Below are positions 1 through 13,829 of a stretch of DNA of 64,000 nt, piece after piece. Where the stretch lies: NCBI GenBank assembly GCA_006176705.1, contig QRFJ01000480.1, positions 557,670-621,669 on the forward strand. Direction: 5' to 3'. The position numbers were made by a program, and so were the translations under genes. The notes below the pieces were generated by a model. That model worked only from the letters and a program-made list of their open reading frames with translations. It was not told the origin of the DNA and searched no databases. Within the stretch, counting starts at the first letter, position 1. Each line of letters begins with the position of its first letter. The DNA is from Cocos nucifera. Lineage: Eukaryota; Streptophyta; Magnoliopsida; Arecales; Arecaceae.

Positions 1-2958
1 CAGCACCCCTACACATCATAAGAACACCCCATCGAATGGAAGGAGAGGGCATTTAAATCCTACTTTATTTCTTATGATTGGACGGCCAAGGGGAACCTTA
101 ATCAAAAATATACAAAACTACAAAACTAGTTAGATCTACATCATATATCTCATATACAAAAATTGATCTAACTATGAACATATTTTGCATACATCTCATG
201 TATCATATCATGCATGTTTTTAGATCTAAATTATCTCATAATTATCTAAAAAATTAGATTTAAATTGATCACATCAAAATAAATTCTAATCTAGATAATT
301 ATGTAGAACTATTCTACAACTAGTCTAAACATGCATTCATCATATCTCATATGATCCAAAAATTAAATAATTTTATTTTTTATTTTTTAGATCTTATTAT
401 AATAATTATAATATCAAAAAATAATAAATAAATAGATCTAAAATTATAATTTAATCAAATTAAATTATGAATATGCAAGACTATGTATAGAACAGTTCTA
501 TTTTACAACTAGTCATGCATCTTGTAAAACTTAGATCTAAATTATTTAATTTTAATTTTTTTAATTTTAGATCTAATCACATCTCATGTGACATCTAAAA
601 TTTCCTATTTAATAGATTAAAAATAAATTTAAATCAAATTTAAATAATTTTTAGAACCTGGCTCTGATACCAGTTGAAAAAAAATCTTGATTTTTTGGAT
701 CAGGTTTGTTCAGATCTGATTGGATCAAGAGAGATATTTCAAAAAATTTTTTTATAAATCTAGATCAGATTTGAGATATTTCAGATCTAATTTTATAGAT
801 CTAATAAATAAAAATAAAAATAAATTAAATTTGATTTAATTTATACCTTGATGTTGGATAATCAGATTATCCTTTGATGATCCTGTTGTTTGCCTGAGGT
901 TCTGAATCTAGCCACGCAAGCGTCTGGCCTCTATCGGTATCCACTCGGACTGGATCTGAAGATCTTCTTCTTCTTTATCACCTCTCCAAATATCAGATTT
1001 GGATCTGATTTGGAGGATCTTCAAAATTTCTTTCAAAGATCTGCAGTCGTCTCTGCGGCAGTGCTGCCTTCTTTCTTTCTCGTCACCTTTCTCTTGCCTG
1101 GATCATACCAAACTGGAGCCCAAATCTTCTTGAGCATGGAGAGGAGAGAGAGGACCAGAAGATGATATGAAGGAGGGAGAGAGACAGCCTTGGGGCGTGG
1201 GCTAAGAGAGAACTCTTTTTAAAGTTAGGCACATACATGATTTATATAGATCCTGCTGCGCCATGCAGTGCCACATTATCCGGGCTAATCATGTTACTTC
1301 ATGCAATTAGATCTAAATATGATTGGTGGGATGACATTATCTGATCTAATTAGATGAGAGCCCCTCAATTCATCCTTAGATGGTGCCTAAGACTGATCAA
1401 AGTCTATTCCTATACGCCACCTAAGTAGAATCCAAGAAGCAACCTGGAGTCCCATCTATATGGGACTCCAGGCATCCCTATCCATAGGCGCACGCCTCTC
1501 TAGGCATGCACCCCCTCCTTTCTAATTTTTAGCAAGGAGACAAGCTCCTATCTACTCTCTTATGGATGCATGACATATGGGTAGATGTCTAAGTGTCAAA
1601 GATCAATGTTTGACCAAAGTCAAAAGATAAGAATTAGCAGGTGATGAAAAATGGCAGGTGTTATCTCAAATTTATCTCATAAATTAAGACAACCCTTTTC
1701 TGATCTGTACAAGCTCCAGTCAGACCAAGTAAAGATATTTGAACGAGCACAAACATATTTGGCTCAGTCGAGATAACTTTTAATGATAGTAGAAGGAGAA
1801 CGTTAGGCTCAATCATGTGCTAGCATGATTTTCTTGAACCTAATTGAATCTTATTCAAATCAATTGAACTGAATTAGTCAATTGATGATATCCAGATTTA
1901 AACTTTTATTTGTGTGATCCAGTTAGGTTCAGTTCTGTATGGTAATGGGATATGTTGTGATCTCTATCATCGACATTATCAAAACTTCTTTCGATGGATC
2001 AGAACTCTTTTGATTTAGACAACTAGAATGGTCGATCATCTAAATCATTCTAATTGCTCTCAAAATTCAGCAGTGACACCTAATAGTATATGGTGGCAAT
2101 CCATTAAAACTGAAAATTAATCTCTCGGTGCAGCTACCTGTGTGATTAAGTTCTTCTATCTTGAGCTCCAATCAGGTTAAGGTTAAGGTGAACTCGTCAA
2201 ACCCTAATTTCTATCATATGATTTAATCATTCGATTCAAGTTCGATGTGAAAACCTTAATAGAAACTCTTTCTATTATTTCACTCTGCCATGGCCATGGA
2301 CTTATGGACTTGATTCTCATGATCATCATAGGACTGCTCCTCATCCACCGAGGATAGATAGATTTTTTTTTAGTGCAATCCAATTCCTACAATGAACATG
2401 CTATAGCCAACATACACCTCAGAATTTCGAATAGCTAGGAGATCGAGTCATGGTGTAGTCAAACTATAACATCCGCAAGATGAACTGTCGATGCACCTCA
2501 GGTCAAAGAACCAGACACACCACTGCAGCTTCGAGTCAGTTATTGACGAGAAGATAGACTTCCTTATGACTGCTCGAGGTGGTCACACTCAGTGTCCTCG
2601 TTCTCTAACGAGTACCTGTACTCTCACTCTGGTGTTTCTATACTGTAGACTCAACACTCATCTACTATAAAGAAGCGATTGTACACCAACTTTTTGGATC
2701 AATCACCATTCTCATAATGATCCTACGATCGAAAGCATTTTATGAGTTAATAACGAAAATTCATGTCTTAAATTTTCAACTCTTGAAAATATGAGTTATC
2801 ATTACCATTAACTCAAGGGATCTATCACAGACACTAAATATATATTTATGATAGAAAATAATCTATTTTATTATTTATTATTAAAATTATAATTTTATTT
2901 CTATAAGTGTATTACAAGTGTCAGCTAATTTTGGCTTATAGGGCACACATATCTAACA
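1..2958 (-). mobile_element. Copia-like LTR retrotransposon, 5' end only, cut by window edge
   Basis: Reading the minus strand, a long terminal repeat begins with TGTTAGATATG at 2958 and ends with CA at 675. It is followed at once by ACTGGTATCAGAGC (about 661-674), the classic primer-binding site complementary to initiator tRNA-Met. Positions 1-674 are therefore the start of the internal region, which continues off the left edge. The LTR is about 2.28 kb, long for a Copia LTR. No gag or pol reading frame is visible in the 0.67 kb of AT-rich leader. Superfamily is inferred from the LTR start and PBS; protein domains lie outside the window. Confidence 0.72.
675..2958 (-). repeat. 5' LTR of the Copia-like element
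   Basis: TG..CA-bounded LTR on the minus strand (TG at 2958-2957, CA at 676-675). It contains no convincing gene; the 91-codon frame at 890-1165 starts with a non-ATG codon and shows no domain. The base just outside the LTR start begins TAATC (2959-2963), a candidate target-site duplication whose partner is beyond the left edge. Confidence 0.65.
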
Positions 2959-4171
2959 TAATCTTCATAAAATACTTGTTTCACACGTACATCCTTCTTT
3001 TTTTGGATGGGGGATAAAATGATTGAAATATTTTTAACAACTAGATATATGGAAAAAATATCTGTAAAAGTATAAAAGCAAATAATAACTATATGAAGAT
3101 ATTCATATAATTTTGCATATTTAGAAGGGTATACATATAAAAAAATATTTATTTTTATTAATTATACTAACATCATTGTTATAGCAAAGGTCACAACTCA
3201 TTCTACTATTTAGGAATCGTTTTTGCGATAATTATTGCCCCAGCCATGATGACATATTGCATACATGCAACCTTCGAGGGTATGCAGGGGGCGACTCTTC
3301 AATCTCCATTTGCTTGCCAAGTAAAACAAAAGCAAATATAGAATAGGGGCCTTGAGAACAAAAAGTCATCTAGTGTTGTGATGCATCAAATTTACTTCCT
3401 AGATATAAAATTCCATTATTAAATATGATGATGGAATTTCTTCTTTCATCAGTTTAAATTATGCAAAAGTAGGATTTGGAGATTAGTCACGTGCTTGGTG
3501 CATTCTATCTAACAACCATCAAAAAATTGCCTCAAGACTCGAAACATATAAAGAGCAATCGCTCACTCCCATTCTATGAAAGTATATGTAGCAACTAGCA
3601 AGGAAAATGACTTGGGAGAAACACGGTGTCCGCAAATACAACTCAATATAGCCTTAGCGCTACTCAGCTACAACTCCATGCTCTAAGCTCAAATAAGTGG
3701 TCCACTACGCTTATGGTGACATTAGACAGGCAAACAAGGTAGGGCGTCCCTTAACTCCTGCAATTATAGTGGCTTTTGAGACGGAAGAGAGCACTTTTTT
3801 ATGTATTCTAGTAGCTTGAAACATTGAGATTTCAAATTTGACATCCTTTTTCCCCATTCTTCAATCTACTTCCTCAACTTCTCTTAATTAATTCACCTAA
3901 GTGAGAGATATTACAAGAATACGTTTGTTAGGTATCCATTCCGCCTGTTAACGAGTATCAAGGTTTTGATGTTTTAAAAATACTACCAAGTTGACAATTA
4001 AGAGATGGATTTATCTGTTATGCTGAATTACCTGCTTAAAGAAAGTGCTCAGATGTAAAATCTCAGTTGTACTTGGTCTTTAAGTTTCTTTCAACTTAAT
4101 CATTTTGTTTTATTCAAATAATAAGAGCCTTATTGAAAAAACATAAAATAATAAAATAAAATCAAAGTGCC
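2959..4171. other. Intergenic, nothing recognised
   Basis: AT-rich non-coding DNA between the Copia-like LTR and a TA/TATG microsatellite. No reading frame of interest, RNA gene or repeat boundary was recognised. Confidence 0.5.
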
Positions 4172-4205
<34 letters not shown>

Positions 4206-4212
4206 GTATATG
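4172..4212. repeat. (TA)n / (TATG)n microsatellite
   Basis: Uninterrupted TA repeat passing into TATG units. Confidence 0.9.
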
Positions 4213-4295
4213 TAGAGAAATATTATGGGATTGCCACCTTAGATAATTTTTACTGTACCATATGGAACCAACTATTTCAACCGCTTACCTATGTT

Positions 4296-4920
4296 CTAAT
4301 ATAAAGGCCCCCGTGTTCCGTAAGCAATGACGTCGCTACCACCAATATCGTCTTCTCTTGTCATTGCTGGTGGAGATGGTGGATTCTGGTAAGATGGAAG
4401 ATAAGGTTTGTAAGTAGCAAGAGGTGAAGCCGAGTAATCATGGTGGTGGATGGGAGGAGAAATGGAGGGAGCTGGTGGTAGGTTGGGAGAGTCTGACGGA
4501 GAGGCAGTTGGGCAGCTGATTCCAATGAGGAGATAGTGAATTCCAAGAAGGTGGGAAGTGGGGTTTCGAAGAAGTGAAGCTAGGAGAGAGAGAAGAGGTT
4601 GGGACCAATAGGCGGTGAAATTGAGCGTGGTCGAGGGCAGTGCAGGAGGGTGGGAGGAGCTCCGAAGCAGCAACCAGGGGACAGTGTGGCTGGTGCAGGT
4701 GGTTGAGGTGGAGGTTCGCGGTGGGGTAGGTGAGGGCGACGATGGAGGGGGTTGCGGAGTGTATGGGGTACGGATTCGCCGGGGGTGGTACGGGAGGGTA
4801 GGAGCTGCGGAGCTGCGGCCGTAGGGTGATGCCAGAGACACGATGGGCAGAGTGCCATGGGGGATATGGTGCACGAAGCAGCCAAGGGTGGGGGGATGTG
4901 TGGCATATAGGGAAAGGAGA
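4296..4920. repeat. G-rich strand-asymmetric block
   Basis: The plus strand is strongly purine/G-rich (many GGTGG, GGAGG and GAGG words), so the minus strand stays open in more than one frame. The longest conceptual product is 192 residues of Pro/Ser/Thr-rich low complexity with no domain. The block is flanked by AT-rich repeats and looks like degenerate repeat DNA, not a gene. Confidence 0.45.
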
Positions 4921-4930
4921 AGAAAGAGAA

Positions 4931-4994
4931 TAAATAAATAATAATAATAACAATAATAATAATAATAAATAATAATAATAATAATAATAAATTA
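4931..4994. repeat. (AAT)n microsatellite
   Basis: Imperfect AAT/ATA trinucleotide tract at the right edge of the G-rich block. Confidence 0.85.
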
Positions 4995-6240
4995 TTAAAA
5001 AAGATTTTTTTATAGAAGCTTTTTGTAATAAAAAATAGATTTTTAAATAATGATAAAATATTTTTTTAAAAAATTTTAAAAATATAATTATAAAATATTA
5101 ATTTTAAAAGATAATTTTGAAAATACGTGAAAGAAAGAATGCAAGAGGAGGAGAATTTTTTTAAATATTATTTTTAAAATAAAATATTATGTTTAAAAAT
5201 AATTTTGAAATAAAATATTTTTAAATTTATTTTTTAAAAAATATTTTTTAAAAATTAATAATTTATTATTATTTTTAAAATCTATTTTAAACTTTCGTAG
5301 CTCTATGTCAAACACCCACACCCCCCTCTAGTGCCACCCACGACTCTTCCATCCCCACCATGTATTTTTCAAAAATATATTTTTTTTAAAAATATTTTTT
5401 TATTATTTGAAAAATATTTTTTTAATTTCTTCTTCCTTTTGTGGCTTCATGCCGAACACCCACCTCCCCTCCGATGCCACTCGTCGTTATTTTGCCCGGC
5501 CATCGCACCTTCACACCCACCTACTTCTTCTTTGCACGGCCTTCTTCCTCAGAATTTAAAAAATAATTTTGAAATAAAAAAATATTTTTAAAATAATAAT
5601 AAAATATTATTTTTAATTAAAAATACTTAAAAATAAAAAAAAGATAAAAAAAATAAAATATTTAAAATATTTAATTAAAACTTTAAAATAATGATAAAAA
5701 AATTATTTTAAAAAAATAATTTTTAAAAATATGTGGGTAGGCACTGAGGAGCAACAACCGCATGGAGGAGTCGTGGGTGGTGCCGATGGAAAGTCTAGAT
5801 GTTTGGTGCAAAGTTACAAAAAAAAACTAAAATAATAATAAAATATTTTTTAAAAAAATAATTTTAAAAAATGCACGAGTGAGTCATGAGGATTTAAATC
5901 AAATAATTTATCGTCGACAGCATTGTCAGACACCGACCCTCCTATTGGGCCATGGAGCAATACGAGTGAAATTCAAAATGCAAGAGCACACGAAAGGTGG
6001 TTGGGTGAAGATGGGATGGTCGGGATGGAAGATATTTGCGGTGGCAGAAAAGGGGTCAGGTAGGAGGCAAGGGAGGAGAAAGAAGAGGTAGTGATGACGC
6101 CAGAGGTGATGATACCGATAGAGGCTCCAGGAGTTGCAATCAGGATTGGCGTTTGTTAATAGAGAAGAAAAATCATGATAAAATGGCAAGGAGTGGGGTG
6201 GCACTGATCGGCATGATAAAGATATGAAAAGAAGAGAAAA
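4995..6240. repeat. AT-rich low complexity with repeated CA/CCC-rich motif
   Basis: Long runs of AAAATA/TTTTTAAA words interrupted three times by related short segments that start near 5307, 5445 and 5920. Each has the form 'acaccCACC..CCCCTC..tGCCAC'. The repetition of motif plus AT spacer suggests a degenerate interspersed or tandem repeat. No gene is seen. Confidence 0.5.
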
Positions 6241-6264
6241 GGCAGTGGTGTGATCGGGATCGAT

Positions 6265-6742
6265 AGGGATGGAAATGTGCCAGGCTGCGATAGGCCAAGA
6301 CTTTAAAAGGCCAGGCCTGTTATAAAAATTATGACTTTAAAAGGTCAGGCCTATTATAGAAATTATTAGCTTGAGCCTGACCTATGACCTATGATGAGCC
6401 AAAAAATTAAGTTTGACCTGATTTATTTATAAAATTAACAAAATCTGATTTAGCTTGTTAGCTTATTAGACCAAACCTATTTAAACTATATAAAAATTTT
6501 ATATATAATTATATAATATAAATAATATTTAAAATATATATTTTATATATAATTAATTATACATGCTTGTCTATCAGGCTCACAAGTCAGATCAAACATA
6601 AACAGACCAAGTCTGTTTAAATAAAAAGATCAATCTTTTGACCTAAATCTGATTTAATTAGATAAATAAATTGAGCCAAGCTAGGCCAAAATAGACCAAG
6701 TGGCTCACGAGCAGCCTGTCTTATTTTCAATTTCACCTTCAA
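6265..6742. mobile_element. Degenerate hAT-like non-autonomous element (candidate)
   Basis: About 0.48 kb rich in inverted words (GGCCAGGCC, GACCTAT, AGCCTG). The left end 'GGATGGAAATGTGCCAGG' loosely matches the inverse complement of the right end, which also reads into CAGGCTGC. ATCGATA lies at both borders (about 6259-6265 and 6745-6751), a possible but imperfect target-site duplication. There is no transposase frame. It resembles other plant hAT MITEs built from sub-repeats, but the borders are uncertain. Confidence 0.4.
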
Positions 6743-8149
6743 GAATCGATATTTATCGAGGAAGAAGAGGAGCTACGGTGAAACAGCATCGATCAACGTA
6801 GAAAAAATATGAAAATATATATATATATTATTTTATAAAATAATTAAAAAAATATAATATAGATAATATATATAATAAATAAAATATAAAAATAAAAAAT
6901 ATTTATTATGAATATTTATTATTAAAAAATTTAATAATTATATATTATAATTATTCATCCCGCACAATGCATATGCACGGATCTTCAACCAGCTAGGTGA
7001 TAAGAACATGCGGAAATCGTGTCTTAACCTTTCTCCTTAATCCTTTTCGGTGCAAATGAGACTCATAAAACACCTGGGGCATATCATGGGTCTGGATGAA
7101 GAAAACTCAAAATTGTCTCCCAAAGCCAGAAAAAAAAATTTTCCCTTTTTTTTTTTTTTTGTTTAGTTTTAATGAGCACTGCACCCTTTTGTTTAGGTTA
7201 GTTTGAGATCATGAGGCCATGGTAATCAACTCAACAAAGACAACGTTTACACATTTAAGAACATATAGCAACATTTTGTAGGCCAGGAATTGGAGAACTT
7301 GGGCATTTAGGAACTCATTCAGATTACCTTGCTGTAACTGATATGTATTATAACTAGAAGTTGTATACTACTTGCCATTGCACCCTTCAAATTAATAGGG
7401 AATTTTTATCAGCCTGACCTACGGTATTGATGCATCCCCAGACGGATATTTTTTGGAATTTTCTGGTCATTCACCTCGTAACCAAAATCATTTTCAAGTA
7501 TAATCCATCTAATTTCTCACTGTTCAACTGATAAAATCAGTAGTGATATATGAATCTGTTTCCAGCAATGTTAAAACAACCATCCAAAAAATTACGAGAT
7601 GTTCAAAGTCCAAGAAAAATTTCTGCTTATAGAGGGCTCATCACCTAGGCATGTTGACATTGCTGCAATTTTAGCATTTGAGGTAACCTGATATCACCAT
7701 TTTCATTAAAAAAAAAAAAGAAGAAGAAGAAGGGTGCTAGCAGCATATCTGACAACAAAAAAAATCCATCAAAGCAAAGAAGATAATGCACTTGGTGTCG
7801 ATGTGTTATTTGCAGCTTTAATTACCTCATGCATGTACCATCTACGGCATCATCGGCCAAGATCCCCATATAAATAATGGTACGCCCCATGCCAAGATAA
7901 GTTGTACAGGCTCCAAAAAATTCTTGAAGAAGTCTCTTTGCCTCAAAATTTCATTAGCAAATCCAACTGAGTCATCTCACATCACTAGTGTACATTCCGG
8001 GGCCATTTGATGAATTAGAACAGTAGGAGGCATGTCCGACAGGAAAGTCCGAACCACTAACTTATCTCTCAGCATCACAAGAAGAACATGCCTATTTGTA
8101 CTTCTGGTCTGTTTATTTATCAACTAAAAGAAAAACTAATGTTTCTCCA
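6743..8149. other. 3' flank of TOC90 gene, non-coding
   Basis: AT-rich start, then ordinary non-coding sequence leading to the TOC90 stop codon. The 3'UTR of the minus-strand gene must lie in the right-hand part of this interval; a TTTATTTATC word at about 8113 would read AATAAA-like on the minus strand. Nothing else recognised. Confidence 0.5.
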
Positions 8150-11100
8150 TCAGCCTGCAGCATCAGTCAGCCTTCTCCGAAATAGGGCCTGAACTAGTGA
8201 AAAAACTGCTATTAGTGCTATCTCAACATGTTCTGAGGTGCTGGTCCTTACACAAACCTGACCCATCCTTCTATTGTTCAAATTGGCGCTAACAGACATC
8301 TTTGTACCACGGTCAACTCTGAAGTCTGACTGAATACTTCCCCCTAGAACCAACTCTTTATCCAAGGAAAGCACGGTGGTGGCGAGCATCACTTTATTAT
8401 CCCTAACAGGGTAGTCTCTCCCTCGTATGGTTGCTTCTAAACCCCCTCCATATGCTACCTGACCACAGCCCCCCATCCGTCCAGCGTTCAGCATCAGCAA
8501 AAATCTCCTCCCGACTGAAATGGAGTCCTCAAGTTTGGCACCAATAAAGTACACGCCACCAAATTTTGTCACAGAAAGCCCACCTCCAGTTGTGTTTAAT
8601 CGAAAGTTTCTAAACTTTGCATCTCCATGAACGGTATATATTAAATCCTTGCCAGCAGTTTGGATGTCAACTCCTGAAAGCAATGTGTGGCCCCTTGGTT
8701 CCACGTACTTCACTACAGATTCTGCTTGAATGGCAAATTCTTTCTTATCCTTGCTTACCTGTCCCACTAGTGAAGCCTGGAGATTCTTTTTCACATCCAG
8801 ACAAGCCTCCAAATTGATCCCATCAAAACCAACATCATGATCCCAGCCTTGGGGATCCAAAACAGGCCTTGCAAGCCACTTATCATTGCTAAGAAAATAT
8901 CGGTATCTATAGCTAGGACAACCAGAATCAAAGCTTGGTGGGACAGTCATATCAGACAATTGCACAACTTCTTGGGAAGCACCGTTCTCATAATCATCAT
9001 TGCCTACAGATGTATCATTGGTAGGAGGCATTCTTTCTCTTCTACTCCTAAGTTCCTCTTTCCACTGCTTCTTTAGAAACAAAGTTTCGCGATAGTCCAG
9101 CTCATCGAGATATGCATTCCTTTGAGCTCTGGATAATTTTTGAAACTGAACTTTTGTCAATATACGGATAGGGGGTAGCTGTTCATAGTCATCCTCATCA
9201 TTGTCTGAGAGCTCGTCCACCTCATCATCAAAGTCACCACTGCTAGATGACGAACGGGTGCGAAGAAGTGATGAGAGGAGATGGGGCAGTGAGGGCAGTC
9301 TGGTGCTTGTTGGTGTCAGCTGAAAGCTGTCCTGAAATTTTAGAAGGGAGTTTGCATCCCCCAAGACCTTAGTGGCTATGCACAACACCAGAAACTGAGA
9401 CATCCAGACCTGGCCATTTGGTAGAACCTTTTCACCTTTTGTATTTCTCCGACACATTGAATGGTTCTCCACCAAAAGGACAGGGATCTTGAGCTGTGAG
9501 TTGGAAATCGCTTGGTGTATGTAGTGCTGCACCAAATACGTACGCTGGTGAACAAATGTTTCAAAGCTCACAGGGTAGCCATCAGGTCCTTCAGGAGGTG
9601 GTGAGGAAGAATGAGTCATGACAAGTATGGTGTTGAACCAGATGGATGAACTGAAAACATCAGTTATAAGCTTCAGTAGTGGGTAATCACTGTAGCCCCT
9701 GTTGATGGCATCAAGCCGTTCAAAATATAGAACAATGTCGGGTGGAGACTTTCTTATAAACCTTCTCACTGCAAGCATGAGTGCTCTATTTCGACGTTGG
9801 TTACCATGTGCAGGCGAAAGGCCTGGAGTATCTATTACTGTAACCTTGATTCCTTTAACACACCCAACAACTTCCTGGATATTATCAGTGGCAGGTACAA
9901 ATGCATTAGTTTCTGCCTTTTCTTCATCAAAAATTGAATTTATGGTTGCACTCTTGCCTACACCAGTTCTACCCAGGACAAGAATCTTAAACGAGAAGTC
10001 CACAATGGGTCGACCAGAAGCCTCTTGCTCTGCTGCTATAGCTCTAGCCTTACTGATCGTCAGACCAGGTCTCTTGACATCTGATTCACCAGCTCGTATC
10101 ATGCTTGCAAGTTGCAACCTGTATAAAACCTGTGCAACTACAAGATTGTCTGGTGACTGTCCAATCTGATGGACAAGATGCAAGAACTTGATTTGAAGAG
10201 CATCAACTTTGCTTAGTGGATCTGCATTCTTATCATCATCTTGCACTAGAGGAGAAGTATCTGCTGTATCAGACAGTGGACTGGCTGGAAATTCAGTTAC
10301 TTGGTTCCTGCTGGAATGGGAAGCACCAGAGGATACTGTTCTTTCCATGCTCACCGTGTCTATTATACCTGGCCACAAAGAACATTACTTGGTAAAGGTG
10401 CTAAAAGTGCAAAGAAGTTTAGCATTTGGAACATGGGGATTTAGCAGAACAGCAAACTTGTTATGTTATTTGAACAGTTTATGAGGCATAGAGCCATAAT
10501 GGCAAAACTAATTGATATTTAACATCCATTACATGGATTTTGATTAAATTCATCCTTTTGATGAAATTTTCTATCCAGATTCTTCCATAAATCACTTCCC
10601 TACAGTTCACATCATCTTTCCCTCCTTTCTCTTACAGCATTCACTAGCATAGTGATCTAACTAAATGAGTATTAATATGTTAAGTGATTACAAGAAGCGT
10701 TAGCCTAGATACAATTGATTTTGACTTTACAATATAAGCTCTTGAAACTTGTTTTATGGGTTTGAGTTGGGTAAGCCATATATAAGTTATGTTTATTACC
10801 AAAAATTTACATGTAGAAGAATGATTTCTTAGAAAATGTTATTTGGATATGCAGAATATGCTGCCGAAACGTTCACAACATGTATAGCTATCATGACAAG
10901 GCCAGACCTTGTCATATTGATCAGTGCCCGTACTCATCACCATGCAAGACGATACATGTCATCTGTTTGTACATGTTGATGTTATCCATGCGATAACAGC
11001 AGGACAGTTGGGACATATAAAGTGCACATTAACACAGAATAAGCGTGATAAGAAGGGAATGTTGTGTAAGAGAATTAGTAAGCCAGAAACAAAAAACTAG

Positions 11101-12660
11101 AAATAAGTATGGACAAGCTAAGGATTTGCACAAGGAAAAATAAAGAAGATTTCCTCTAACAAGATGGAATGTTTTTGTGCAATGAATAAATTAGTTCCCT
11201 GTAAAGAGAAGGAAAGGGTTAGTATGTGAGGGTCTAAAAAGTTGAGACTTGCATTTCTAGATAAAAATTTTCAAAATAAAAAAAGGTTTTTATTTTGAAA
11301 ATCACATATTAACTACAATTCAGCCATTACAAGAATGAAGGATTCATATAAAGTCTAAAAACAGGCTCTCTATGGATTCTTAGGACACGAAAAAGTGCAT
11401 AATGCATGTGAGCACAATAAGAGGTTGCAAAATAGTCAGGGCAAGTGATGCGGCACAGGGTTTAGCTAGCAAGTACTATGACTAGCGATACCATGCCAAG
11501 CATCGAGAGAGCCGGTGGATTTGCAAGTGAAAACTGAAATGATCAAATATTTGATATGTTTCCAACCAATGAGCGAGCATGCTAGCAAACAGGACTCAAA
11601 AGATTTTTGTCGGGTTTTCTTATAAATTTTCCATTAAGGATAATATCAAATTTTAGCCAAATTTCCATATTTGTAGTAGAATAACTCTAGCATGTTTGTC
11701 GAGTTCTATTTCGAGTATGATTCTATATTAGGGTTAATGCCTGAATTAGGGTTATGGGAATATGTCCTATCAATATGTCCATAAATTGTAAGGGGTAGCC
11801 TTTTGAGACATTAATAAAATTCTTCTTGAAAGAGTTTCCTTCACCAAGCAAAGGGTTCTTCAATCCAGTTTAATTCTATTTGCATATTGATCTTCGAAGT
11901 GTAACCTCATCAATCAAATCTCACCTTCTTTCTTTCCCGCTGCATCAGCAAGTAAAGTTTCAAGCCTTGTCTTGTTGAGTAACTACTCCTTGATTTTTTG
12001 GTGCAAATCAGCATACATTGTTATACCATTAAGCAATCTAAGGTAAAGCAAACCACAATCAATTGACTTTCAAGCATAGGCTACATATTTTTATAGCTTT
12101 AAGCAAATCAACCTGCACAACTATATATACCTTTATGAAATCCAAGGCAAAGCAGGCCACAATGAATTGATTTTCAAGCATAGCCCACACTTTTTTCTTG
12201 GATGAGCATGCTGCTTATACTCATCTACAATTCGATGTGGAATGAATATTCCATTATTTTCAGTTTGGTATTCCATCCCTAAAATAAATAATTATGTCCC
12301 CAAGCAAGGATCACTAAAGATAACCCTTACCAAGGTTAAAACCTCCATACATGCATATGCACATGCAAAAACAAGAATATTTATCTGTTATGCAAAGGCT
12401 TGAACTCAATATCATGCACATAAATAATCAGGTTCATCGATATCTAAAGAGGAAACTGATAGTATGGCTTTGCTAATGATAATAAGGAACAAGAATAACT
12501 GTTCAATAACATGAGATAAATACATCACTTGAAGGAATAAACACCTTGACTGCCAACATCTTCATCTGGTGACTCCTCATCAAAGAAGCGGAAAGGTCTT
12601 GCTGACAGAAATGATTTAGAAATCAGTTGGCAAGAAATCCACTTTTTAAAGTTCATCATC
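8150..12660 (-). CDS. TOC90: Translocase of chloroplast 90 (TOC159-family import GTPase)
   Basis: GTP-dependent receptor of the TOC complex in the outer chloroplast envelope; it binds transit peptides of nuclear-encoded preproteins. Coding exons on the minus strand are 12659-12545 and 10368-8150. The splice sites (CAAG/GTGTTT and TGGCCAG/GTATAA) join in frame to give 777 aa. The start is the first of two adjacent ATGs, one base after a splice acceptor (CGTACAG), so an intron lies in the 5'UTR. The N-terminus has a FKKWISCQL...SARPFRFF pattern typical of TOC90. The AIG1/TOC-type G domain spans about residues 165-380: P-loop GRTGVGKS at about 171-178, DTPG at 218-221, MTHSSS at about 289, LVENH at about 337. 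An acidic stretch (EVDELSDNDEDD) precedes the C-terminal membrane-anchor (M) domain. The long acidic A domain of TOC159/132/120 is absent, as expected for TOC90 (Arabidopsis protein of similar length). Confidence 0.95.
10369..12544 (-). other. TOC90 intron between the two coding exons
   Basis: A 2,176-base phase-1 intron with GT donor at 12544-12543 and AG acceptor at 10370-10369. It is plain AT-rich sequence; the stretch about 11430-12030 (GGGTT..ATTAGGGTTATGGG, then CTTCTTTCTTTCCCGCTGC) looks repeat-derived, possibly an old solo LTR, but I could not fix its ends. Confidence 0.7.
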
Positions 12661-13829
12661 CTGTACGAAATGGGGAGAAAATCACTCTCATATAGTGTAA
12701 CTTTTCAACAACTATATATCAACAAAATTACCCTTCTATCATGCTGAAAAGAATTTATGAAAGAAAAAAGTAGCTGTTAGCAACATTGCCTCAAAAAGCC
12801 CACAAGGTAAACTAGGTTTTCTACATAGATATACCTTTAAATCATAATTTCCTCCAGTGATTGGTAGTGGTTTTGCTTTTTGCTTCTCTTGAGTCCTAAC
12901 ATGAGCATTACTGATCAACAATCAATCTTTGACAAAGGATACATAAAAGATTCTGTGGTAGCATCATCATTCATTTAGTATCCCTTCATAGGTCAGTATC
13001 ATTGTAGCAGTGTGTAACAATGGTGGTTCGCCAAAGATAACAAAAGTCTGTGTTATAGCATCTTTTAGATAATCCAAATCATCCTTCCAACACTTGCAGG
13101 GTAAATGCATCTTATCAATTTGTCATTGAAAGACATGTCAGCAAAATGATTTGAGTAGGAGCACATATGAACATTCTCCAAAGAAAAAATAGTTGCAATG
13201 CTACTACATATCTGCTGCCATAAGATTATATAAAATTCAACTTCACCAAAACCAGATTGTATAGAGGCATCAGGTGTGGGGAGAAAAATTTTATGTCTTG
13301 CAGTCTAAGCAAATGTCTACTATTTGCTGAAGAAAAAGCAATGATAATAAACTATTGCACTAACTGCTTGATGAACTATAAGATGGACATCAATTAGTTA
13401 TAATACTAACATATATGCATGACATCAACCACCGAACACTGGAATGCAAAATAGGTCAAGGGTGTCAATTTCCATCCCCAGAACATAAACAAATGAAGCT
13501 AGAGTATTACCACTCAGGCAAGCAATATATAGGCATTGGTCACCCAATCCATTTTAGCCTTTCCTTGTCTCCACAGGTCCTAGACTTTTGTGAAACTCTT
13601 CATGGTGATACTTTGCTCATTTCAAGAAACTTCGTATACAAGGCTGGGGCATGCATTATTTCAGTGATGAACAAAAAATCAGAATTCATTTTACATTTTG
13701 AGCTTCTTTCTACAACCAGCTATTTACCTAATATCAGAACGCCACCTTTCCATCTGGGCTTATGACTGGCATTACTGGTATATTGAATTTGTTAACAGCA
13801 TGTATGCTGAGGCAGAAAAGCTTTGGCTG

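Noticed and set aside
890..1165. 91-codon plus-strand frame
   Set aside because: Lies inside the Copia-like LTR, begins with a non-ATG codon and shows no domain.
4296..4874. 192-codon Pro/Ser-rich minus-strand frame
   Set aside because: Low complexity on the C-rich strand, several overlapping frames open at once, no homologous domain and flanked by degenerate repeats.
9702..10169. 155-codon plus-strand frame
   Set aside because: Antisense of the TOC90 GTPase-domain exon.
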